Positions 15,180 through 20,329 of a DNA stretch of 20,329 bases are shown here, one piece after another. How positions within the stretch are numbered: position 1 is the first letter of the stretch; every line of letters begins with the position of its first letter. Both the position numbers and the translations under genes were made by a program. The stretch is from Pseudomonadota bacterium (lineage in GTDB: Bacteria; Pseudomonadota; Alphaproteobacteria; Rhizobiales; Xanthobacteraceae). The DNA is taken from NCBI GenBank assembly GCA_023434095.1, contig JAEYTJ010000276.1, positions 1 to 20,329 of the forward strand. Direction: 5' to 3'. The notes under the pieces are model-generated. The model was not told the DNA's origin, ran no database searches, and saw only the letters and a list, made by a program, of their open reading frames with translations.

Positions 15180-16376
15180 TCAGCCGTCCAGCCGCCGCAG
15201 CAGGCCGCGATAGATTTCGTCGTCGTCGCACAGGCCGGCGAGGCGGCCGAGGCTGTCGACCAGAAGGATCGGCAGATCGGTGTGGCGCTTGAGCTCGATC
15301 GCCGCCTTCAGCTTGAGGTCGACGGGAGCGACGATGCAGTCGGCATCATGCGCCAGCTTGTCGTCGATCAGTCCGGCTTCGCCATCGGCGGTGGCGAGCA
15401 CGCCGGTGCGGCCGTCGAGATCGAGCGCCACCGGCCGCCCTTCGGCATCGACCTTCACCTTCACATGGCCGTCGCGGTCGAGCACCACGGCATCGCCGTC
15501 GCGGGCGAGGCTCGCAGCCGGACGCATCACCGCCGTGCCGCGCAGCACGTTGAGCGGGTTCATGTGCTTCACGAATTCGGCCACATAGGCATTGGCCGGG
15601 CGCAGCAGGATATCCTCGGCGGTGCCCGCCTGGACGATGCGCCCGCCTTCCATGATGGCGATCTTGTTGCCGAGCTTCAGCGCCTCGTCGAGGTCGTGGC
15701 TGACGAAGACGATGGTCTTGTGGATGCGCCGCTGCAGATCGAGCAGTTCGTCCTGCAGCTTGTCGCGGATCAGCGGATCGAGCGCGGAGAAGGGTTCGTC
15801 CATCAGCAGGATGTCGGCATGGGTAGCGAAGGCGCGGGCGAGGCCGACGCGCTGCTGCATGCCGCCGGAGAGTTCGTTGGTGTATTTGCCGGCCCAGTTG
15901 GTGAGGCCGACCATGGCGAGCTTCTCGTCGACGATGCGGTTGCGTTCCGCCGCGCTCATGTCGCCGCGCAGTTCCAGCCCGAAGCCGACATTGTCCCGCA
16001 CCGTGCGCCAGGGCAGCAGTCCGAATTGCTGGAACACCATGGAGACGGTGTGCATGCGAATGTCGCGCAGCGTGTTCTCGTCACAGCGGGCCACATCGAC
16101 GGCGGCGCCCTTGTGCTCCACCAGCACCTCGCCGCGCGCCACCTCGTTCAAGCGGTTGATGGCGCGCAGGATGGTGGACTTGCCGGAACCGGAGAGGCCC
16201 ATCAGCACGCAGATCTCGCCGCGCTCGATGGCGAGGCTCACCCCCGCCGCGCCCAGCACGGCACCGGTGGCGGCGAGGATCTCGTCGCGCGTGCGGCCTT
16301 CGTCGATCAACCTCAGGGCGCCCTTCTGGTCAGCGCCGAAGACGATGTCGATGTTGCGGAATTCGACGGCGGCCAT
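15180..16376 (-). CDS. choV: Choline ABC transporter ATP-binding protein ChoV
   Basis: This is the ATPase of the ChoXWV choline importer, a relative of ProV/OpuAA. The 398-residue protein has Walker A GLSGSGKS (60-67), Q-loop VFQQFGLLPW, signature LSGGMQQRVGLARA, Walker B ILLMDEPFSALDPL and the H-loop VFVSHDLDEAL. An N-terminal insertion before Walker A (KGALRLIDEGRTRDEILAAT) is typical of the glycine-betaine/choline subfamily. The C-terminal ~110 residues form a regulatory region that ends in one CBS-like stretch (DLPILLVDSLGRLAGLCDDD). It starts 3 nt after choW. Substrate assignment rests on the choline-binding ChoX in the same cluster. Confidence 0.93.
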   Translation of the reverse strand: MAAVEFRNIDIVFGADQKGALRLIDEGRTRDEILAATGAVLGAAGVSLAIERGEICVLMGLSGSGKSTILRAINRLNEVARGEVLVEHKGAAVDVARCDENTLRDIRMHTVSMVFQQFGLLPWRTVRDNVGFGLELRGDMSAAERNRIVDEKLAMVGLTNWAGKYTNELSGGMQQRVGLARAFATHADILLMDEPFSALDPLIRDKLQDELLDLQRRIHKTIVFVSHDLDEALKLGNKIAIMEGGRIVQAGTAEDILLRPANAYVAEFVKHMNPLNVLRGTAVMRPAASLARDGDAVVLDRDGHVKVKVDAEGRPVALDLDGRTGVLATADGEAGLIDDKLAHDADCIVAPVDLKLKAAIELKRHTDLPILLVDSLGRLAGLCDDDEIYRGLLRRLDG

Positions 16377-16379
16377 GGT

Positions 16380-17231
16380 TCAGCCCTTTCGCGCGCGGCG
16401 CTCGGGCCGCTTGCACACGCGGTCCAGCACGATGGCGAGGACGACGATGGCGAGGCCGGCCTCGAAGCCCATGGCGATGTTGACGGAATTGAGCGCCCGC
16501 ACCACCGGCTTGCCCAGCCCGTCGGCGCCGACCAGAGCGGCGATGACCACCATGGACAGGCTCAGCATGATGCACTGGGTGATGCCGGCCTTGATGGTGG
16601 GCAGCGCATAGGGCAGTTCCACCTTGAACAGCAACTGGGTCTTGGTGGCGCCGAAGGCCTTGCCGGCCTCGTAGAGCGCCGGCGGCACCGAGGAGATGCC
16701 GAGATGGGTGAGGCGGATCGGGGCGGGGATCGAGAAGATGACGGTGGAGATCAGTCCCGGCACCGCGCCGAGCCCGAAAAGAACAAGCGTGGGAATGAGA
16801 TAGACGAAGGTCGGGATGGTCTGCATCAGGTCCAGCACCGGGCGGATGGCTGTGTAGAGCCAGGGCCGGTGCGCGGCGGCGATGCCGATGGGGACCCCGA
16901 CGACGACGCAGACCAGTGTGGCGCAGATGACCAGTGAGAGCGTCTCCATCGTCGCCGACCAGTAGCCGAGATTGGTTACCAGCAGCAGCGAGCCGACGAT
17001 GAACACCACGAGGCCGACGGAGCGGTGAACGAGCCAGGCCGCCAGACCGAACAGGGCAATGAGCAGCAGCGGCGGCACCCACAGCAACGCCGCCGTGAAG
17101 CCGCCGATCAGTGCGCCCAGCACCAGCGAGACGAAGTCGAAAAAGCCCTGACCATGCGTGGTGAGCAGGTCGACGAAGTCGCGGAGCCAGATTCCAAGCG
17201 GGATCTTGTGCTCGGTCAGCCAGTCATACAT
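16380..17231 (-). CDS. choW: Choline ABC transporter permease ChoW
   Basis: This 283-residue inner-membrane permease is of the ProW/OpuAB type. It has about six to seven hydrophobic segments, including PPLLLIALFGLAAWLV, VGLVVFIVGSLLLV and LSLVICATLVCVVVGVPIGI. The coupling loop for the ATPase is EAGKAFGATKTQLLFKVELP followed by YALPTIKAGITQ, the usual EAA motif. The N-terminal segment (MYDWLTEHKIPLGIWLRDFV) matches known ChoW proteins. It pairs with ChoV (3-nt gap). The 232-nt gap to choX upstream is unusually long for such operons and is filled with a palindromic repeat. Confidence 0.93.
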   Translation of the reverse strand: MYDWLTEHKIPLGIWLRDFVDLLTTHGQGFFDFVSLVLGALIGGFTAALLWVPPLLLIALFGLAAWLVHRSVGLVVFIVGSLLLVTNLGYWSATMETLSLVICATLVCVVVGVPIGIAAAHRPWLYTAIRPVLDLMQTIPTFVYLIPTLVLFGLGAVPGLISTVIFSIPAPIRLTHLGISSVPPALYEAGKAFGATKTQLLFKVELPYALPTIKAGITQCIMLSLSMVVIAALVGADGLGKPVVRALNSVNIAMGFEAGLAIVVLAIVLDRVCKRPERRARKG

Positions 17232-17306
17232 GGGTCGGTTCCCTCGCGGCGATGAGCGGATCTATCCGTGCCGTGCCCGAGGCGGGGCTTCGGCGTCATT
17301 ATCCCT

Positions 17307-17416
17307 CGTCATGGCCGGGCTTGGCCCGGCCATCCACGTCCTTCACCTCGTCCAACCCCTGTCGAAGGTCTTTCAGGGTGAGGTCGTGGATCCCCGGGCC
17401 ACGCCCGGGGATGACG
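17307..17416. repeat. Intact interspersed palindromic repeat inside the cho operon (copy B)
   Basis: There are two perfect hairpins. ATGGCCGGGC/GCCCGGCCAT (17311-17333, loop TTG) and ATCCCCGGGC/GCCCGGGGAT (17390-17412, loop CAC) each have 10-bp arms. The whole element is itself an imperfect inverted repeat, beginning CGTCAT and ending ATGACG. This style of element, with CGTCATGGCCGGGCTTG arms, is common in Bradyrhizobium-type genomes. It lies between choX and choW, where a stable stem could trim or protect the mRNA. Confidence 0.85.
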
Positions 17417-17463
17417 TCCTGACATGGTTCACGCTGCACGCCGCGGGGATGGCGTGCTGTATG

Positions 17464-18420
17464 TCAGAGCTTCAGCGCGGCCTTCACCGCGGGGATGGCG
17501 GGCTTGCCGTCGAGGGTGGTGACGCCGGCGAGCCAGGGCTCCCACACGGTGGGATTGGCCTTCAGCCACTTGTCGGCCGCCTTGGAGGGCTCCATGCCGT
17601 CGAGCAGGATGTAGCCCATCACCACGTTCTCGGTGTCGAGCGAGAACTTCAGGTTCTTGATGAACGTGCCGACATTCGGGCACTCGCCGGTGTAGCCGGC
17701 GCGGGTGTTGGTATAGATGGTCGCGCCGCCATAGTTCGGGCCGAACACGTCGTCGCCGCCCGAGAGATAGCTCATCTTGTACTTGGCGTTCATCGGGTGG
17801 GGTTCCCAGCCGAGGAAGACGATGGCTTCGTTGCGGCGGGAGGCGCGCTCGACCTGCGCCAGCATGCCCTGCTCGCTGGATTCGACGAGATCGAAGCCCT
17901 TCAGCCCGTATTTGTCGTCCTTGATCATGTCGAGGATCAGGCGGTTGCCGTCATTGCCCGGCTCGATGCCGTAGATCTTGCCGCCGAGCTTGTCCTTGAA
18001 CTTGGCGATGTCGGCGAAGGACTTCAGGCCCTCGTCATAGAGATAGGTCGGCACCGCCAGCGTGTACTTGGCGCCTTCCAGATTGACGCCGATGACCTCG
18101 ACCGTCTTGTCGTCGCGATAGGGCTTCAGGTCGGCTTCCATGGTCGGCATCCAATTGCCGAGGAAGACGTCGATGTCCTTGGTCTGCATGGACTTATACG
18201 TCACCGGCACCGAAAGAACCTGCGTCTTCGGGGTGTAGCCGAGGGCTTCCAGGATCGAGGAGGCGAGGGCGGTGGTGGCGGTGATGTCGGTCCAGCCGAC
18301 ATCCGCGAAGCGGACCGTCTTGCACGCGGCAGGCTCCGCCGCATGGGCGGCCGTGCCGAGGGTGGGGCCGGCCGCCAGGGCAAGGCCGAGGGCGGCGAGA
18401 AGGGTGATCTTACGCATCAT
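17464..18420 (-). CDS. choX: Choline-binding periplasmic protein ChoX
   Basis: ChoX delivers choline to ChoWV. The 318-residue precursor has a Sec signal peptide (~1-28, ending AAHAAEP). The aromatic cage that binds the trimethylammonium group is intact. From the start MMRK, Trp43, Trp90, Tyr119 and Trp205 fall at exactly the numbers I recall for Sinorhizobium meliloti ChoX, with Asp45 and Asn156 also conserved. This supports choline over glycine betaine as ligand. I chose ATG 18420 (MMRKITLL) because GGGAAC lies 6 nt upstream; an ATG at 18438 has no proper spacing. The 5' leader from the predicted promoter is long (~160 nt). Upstream choline uptake fits the divergent betI-betB. Confidence 0.95.
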   Translation of the reverse strand: MMRKITLLAALGLALAAGPTLGTAAHAAEPAACKTVRFADVGWTDITATTALASSILEALGYTPKTQVLSVPVTYKSMQTKDIDVFLGNWMPTMEADLKPYRDDKTVEVIGVNLEGAKYTLAVPTYLYDEGLKSFADIAKFKDKLGGKIYGIEPGNDGNRLILDMIKDDKYGLKGFDLVESSEQGMLAQVERASRRNEAIVFLGWEPHPMNAKYKMSYLSGGDDVFGPNYGGATIYTNTRAGYTGECPNVGTFIKNLKFSLDTENVVMGYILLDGMEPSKAADKWLKANPTVWEPWLAGVTTLDGKPAIPAVKAALKL

Positions 18421-18575
18421 TGTTGTTCCCGTTGGCATCCTGGCAGGATCATGGAACCGGCATGGCCGAACGCCAAGCCCGGTACGGCCGGAATCGACAA
18501 GTCGGGGACGGCGGGATGTTGCGGCGCCCTTTCAGGCCCGGCCCGCTCCGCCCGGATGCGGCCTCTGGAGGCTTC

Positions 18576-18595
18576 TTTTGAACAGCTATTCAAAA
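18576..18595. promoter_or_regulatory. Predicted BetI operator O1 (choX side)
   Basis: TTTTGAACAGCTATTCAAAA is a 20-bp palindrome broken at one base pair only. Its core differs at a single base from O2 near betI. On the minus strand it covers the -10 of the predicted choX promoter. BetI binding is inferred from location and from the TTGAAC/TTCAA half-sites, which resemble those of known BetI operators. Confidence 0.65.
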
Positions 18596-18616
18596 CGCGA
18601 TCCGACCATTTGTCAC
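18588..18616 (-). promoter_or_regulatory. Predicted choX promoter
   Basis: Read on the minus strand, GTGACA (18616-18611), 17 nt and TTGAAT (18593-18588) form a sigma70-like pair. The -10 lies inside operator O1, so a bound repressor would block it. Transcription would start near 18581. Confidence 0.5.
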
Positions 18617-18741
18617 GCGTAATTTTTACCCAGAAATGACGATTTTCCGGCGCTTTTCGAGGCCGTTTGACGAATTGCGCCACGCTCGCAGAAGCGTTGC
18701 GACGCGCCGCCCGACGGTAGTTTCGCGTGTCGATGCGGGGA

Positions 18742-18769
18742 TTGCCGGCGTGGGCGTTCCATGTATTGT
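18742..18769 (+). promoter_or_regulatory. Predicted betI-betB promoter
   Basis: TTGCCG (18742-18747), 16 nt and TATTGT (18764-18769) make a plausible sigma70 pair. The -10 overlaps operator O2, mirroring the arrangement at choX. Transcription would start near 18776, about 37 nt before the ATG. Confidence 0.45.
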
Positions 18770-18781
18770 ACAGCTATTCAA
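18766..18781. promoter_or_regulatory. Predicted BetI operator O2 (betI side)
   Basis: TTGTACAGCTATTCAA matches the O1 core at 15 of 16 positions. It also overlaps a perfect 15-bp dyad AGCTATT-C-AATAGCT (18773-18787). It lies 32 nt before the betI ATG, suiting autoregulation. Confidence 0.65.
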
Positions 18782-18812
18782 TAGCTCCCTTCCCGTCGAT
18801 CAGGAGGTGCCG

Positions 18813-20329
18813 ATGGCCCGGGCGAACGCGCAGGCGCAGAAGCATCCGGCGCGGTTCGATGAGGTGGACAGTCAGGCCGGTCAGGCGCGTGCGGAGGACG
18901 AGACCCGCCGCCGCGCGCCGGAGGATGTGCGCCGCCGCCAGCTGATCGACGCGACCATCGATTCCCTCGCCGAGATCGGCTTCAACGCCTCGACGCTGGC
19001 GCAGATCGCCCGGCGCGCCGGCGTCTCGCCCGGGCTGGTCGCGCATTATTTCGGCGACAAGGATGGGCTGCTGGAGGCGACGCTGCGTCACCTCTCGCTG
19101 CGGCTCTACCGCGCCACCGCGCAGCGCCTCGGCGCGGCGGCGACGCCCCGCGCGCGGGTGCAGGCGCTGATCGACGCCAATCTGGCGCCGGAGGAATTCG
19201 ACCAGCGCACCTCCAGCGTCTGGCTCGCCTTCTGGGGCCAGGTGCTGCATTCCGAGCGGCTGCGCCGGGTGCAGCGCATCTATCAGGCGCGCATGCTCGC
19301 CAATCTCCGCCATGATCTGCGCGCGCTGGTGGCGGCGGGCGACGTGCACCGCCTCGCCATCACCATTGCCGCCGTCATTGACGGGCTGTGGCTGCGCTCC
19401 TCGCTTTCCGCCGCCGGCGAGACCGACTCGGTCAGCGCCCGGCAGGTGGCCTCCCATTTCGTCGATGCCCAGATCGCCGCCGCCGCGCCGGCGCCCTCCA
19501 CCAACGGACCCGCGACCATGACCAGCCGCCCCCTGCTGCACGCCAACCATATTGGCGGGCACTACCGCCCCCATGGCGGCGCCACCTTCACCACCTCCAA
19601 CCCCGCCACCGGCGAGGTGCTGGCCGAGATCGAGATCGCCGGCGAGGCTGAGGTGGAGGCGGCGGTGGTTGCCGCGCGCAAGGGGCAGAAGGTGTGGGGC
19701 GCGATGACCGGGGCCGAGCGCGGGCGCATTCTCATGCGTGCGGTCGCCCTGCTGCGCGCCCGCAACGACGAACTCGCCCGGCTGGAGACGCTCGACACCG
19801 GCAAGCCGATCCAGGAAACCGGCGTGGTCGACGTGCTCTCGGGCGCGGACTGCCTCGAATATTATGCCGGCCTCGCCGCCACGCTGTCGGGCGAGCATGT
19901 CGATCTCGGCCCCAGCGCCTTCGGCTACACCCGCCGCGAGCCGCTCGGCATCGTCGCCGGCATCGGCGCCTGGAACTATCCGCTACAGATTGCCTGCTGG
20001 AAGTCCGCGCCGGCGCTCGCCTGCGGCAATGCGATGATCTTCAAGCCGGCGGAACTGACCCCGCTCACCGCGCTGAAGCTCGCCGAAATCTATGCCGAGG
20101 CCGGCGTGCCGGAGGGCGTGTTCAGCGTGGTGCAGGGTTTTGCCGATACCGGCCGGCTGCTCACCCGCCACCCCGCCATCGCCAAGGTATCGCTCACTGG
20201 CGAGGTCGGCACCGGCAAGAAGGTGATGGCGGACGCCGCCGGCACGCTGAAATATGAGACGCTGGAACTCGGCGGGAAATCGCCGCTCATCGTGTTCGAC
20301 GACGCCGATCTCGACGATGCGGTGTCGGG
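18813..20329 (+). CDS. betI-betB: BetI-BetB fusion: TetR-type choline regulator joined to betaine-aldehyde dehydrogenase (3' end outside window)
   Basis: From ATG 18813 (AGGAGG 5 nt upstream) one frame runs without a stop to the window end, 505 codons so far. Residues ~1-40 are a charged extension. Residues 41-90 are the TetR helix-turn-helix (RRQLIDATIDSLAEIGFNAS, TLAQIARRAGVSPGLVAHYF, GDKDGLLEAT). VWLAFWGQVLHSERL (136-150) and IDGLWLRSSLSA (189-200) are BetI C-terminal signatures. An Ala/Pro/Ser/Thr linker (222-235) leads to Met236 and BetB. Its NAD-binding motifs are GIGAWNYP (383-390), FKPAELTP and LTGEVGTGKK. The glutamate motif LELGGKSPLIVFDDADL (484-500) is present. The catalytic Cys lies beyond the window. 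BetB oxidises betaine aldehyde to glycine betaine, and BetI represses until choline is present. A one-base error near the linker could create this fusion artificially. Confidence 0.85.
   Translation, partial: MARANAQAQKHPARFDEVDSQAGQARAEDETRRRAPEDVRRRQLIDATIDSLAEIGFNASTLAQIARRAGVSPGLVAHYFGDKDGLLEATLRHLSLRLYRATAQRLGAAATPRARVQALIDANLAPEEFDQRTSSVWLAFWGQVLHSERLRRVQRIYQARMLANLRHDLRALVAAGDVHRLAITIAAVIDGLWLRSSLSAAGETDSVSARQVASHFVDAQIAAAAPAPSTNGPATMTSRPLLHANHIGGHYRPHGGATFTTSNPATGEVLAEIEIAGEAEVEAAVVAARKGQKVWGAMTGAERGRILMRAVALLRARNDELARLETLDTGKPIQETGVVDVLSGADCLEYYAGLAATLSGEHVDLGPSAFGYTRREPLGIVAGIGAWNYPLQIACWKSAPALACGNAMIFKPAELTPLTALKLAEIYAEAGVPEGVFSVVQGFADTGRLLTRHPAIAKVSLTGEVGTGKKVMADAAGTLKYETLELGGKSPLIVFDDADLDDAVS
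19518..20329 (+). CDS. betB: Betaine-aldehyde dehydrogenase BetB segment (possible internal start; 3' end outside window)
   Basis: The aldehyde dehydrogenase part of the fused frame begins at ATG 19518 (MTSRPLLHANHIGGHYRPHG), close to where free-standing BetB proteins begin. About 270 of ~490 residues are visible, with the NAD-binding Rossmann region complete and ELGGKSP just reached. The ribosome-binding site is weak (ACGGA, ~10 nt away). The ATG overlaps a TGA in the +1 frame (19518-19521 ATGA), the classic signature of overlapping separate genes. So either BetB is made only as a fusion, or an internal start also gives free BetB. If a base is missing or extra just upstream, these are two ordinary genes. 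Confidence 0.55.
   Translation, partial: MTSRPLLHANHIGGHYRPHGGATFTTSNPATGEVLAEIEIAGEAEVEAAVVAARKGQKVWGAMTGAERGRILMRAVALLRARNDELARLETLDTGKPIQETGVVDVLSGADCLEYYAGLAATLSGEHVDLGPSAFGYTRREPLGIVAGIGAWNYPLQIACWKSAPALACGNAMIFKPAELTPLTALKLAEIYAEAGVPEGVFSVVQGFADTGRLLTRHPAIAKVSLTGEVGTGKKVMADAAGTLKYETLELGGKSPLIVFDDADLDDAVS

Larger units (their letters stand above)
18421..18812. other. choX-betI divergent intergenic region
   Basis: These 392 nt contain no convincing gene. They hold the two predicted divergent promoters and two matching palindromic operators, annotated separately. Nothing else is evident besides AT-richer patches near 18576-18660 and 18760-18785. Confidence 0.6.

Noticed and set aside
15282..16937. 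A 551-codon plus-strand frame opposite choV and choW, and a similar 493-codon frame at 17158-18639 opposite choX
   Set aside because: Composition (many His, Asp, Gly, Gln) is typical of shadows, and the opposite strand encodes complete transporter proteins.
18774..19898. A 374-codon minus-strand frame opposite the BetI-BetB frame
   Set aside because: The plus strand has unmistakable TetR and aldehyde dehydrogenase motifs throughout; the antisense product has none.

Overview
The window is GC-rich, densely packed chromosomal DNA from an alphaproteobacterium. It is most like the Hyphomicrobiales, perhaps a Xanthobacteraceae-type genome. This rests on the protein sequences (FtsH N-terminus, DUF2852, ChoXWV, TolA/TolB style) and on an interspersed palindromic repeat of the kind common in that order. 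The genus is a guess. Most of the window is core genome.

Layout: (1) 1-1297, end of ruvA and all of ruvB (Holliday-junction branch migration), with overlapping start and stop. (2) 1349-1981, a TetR-family regulator. (3) 1995-2474 on the minus strand, an unrecognised small acidic protein. (4) 2515-3148, a DUF2852 membrane protein with a clear sigma70-type promoter and a terminator. (5) 3209-4090, a two-TM protein whose cytoplasmic part looks like a prokaryotic STING domain, 7 nt ahead of ybgC. (6) 4098-10261, the Tol-Pal envelope cluster ybgC-tolQ-tolR-tolA-tolB-pal-cpoB, followed by tilS overlapping cpoB. (7) 11333-15011, ftsH with its promoter and terminator, then glmM. (8) 15180-18420 on the minus strand, a choline ABC transporter (choX, choW, choV in transcription order). 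(9) From 18813 rightward and divergent, a BetI regulator that reads in frame, with no stop codon, into betaine-aldehyde dehydrogenase BetB and runs off the window end.

How the parts work together: Tol-Pal spans the envelope (TolQRA inner membrane motor, TolB periplasm, Pal outer membrane lipoprotein, CpoB periplasmic coordinator) and drives outer-membrane constriction at division. At the right end, ChoXWV imports choline and BetB makes glycine betaine. Two nearly identical 16-bp palindromic operators lie on the -10 regions of the two divergent promoters, so the BetI part probably controls uptake and oxidation together.

The two most interesting observations are the uninterrupted BetI-BetB reading frame (regulator plus enzyme in one chain, formally like PutA) and the orphan STING-like membrane protein beside ybgC/tol-pal with no cGAS-like synthase in view. 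Both are sequence-reading inferences; the decisive checks are listed.
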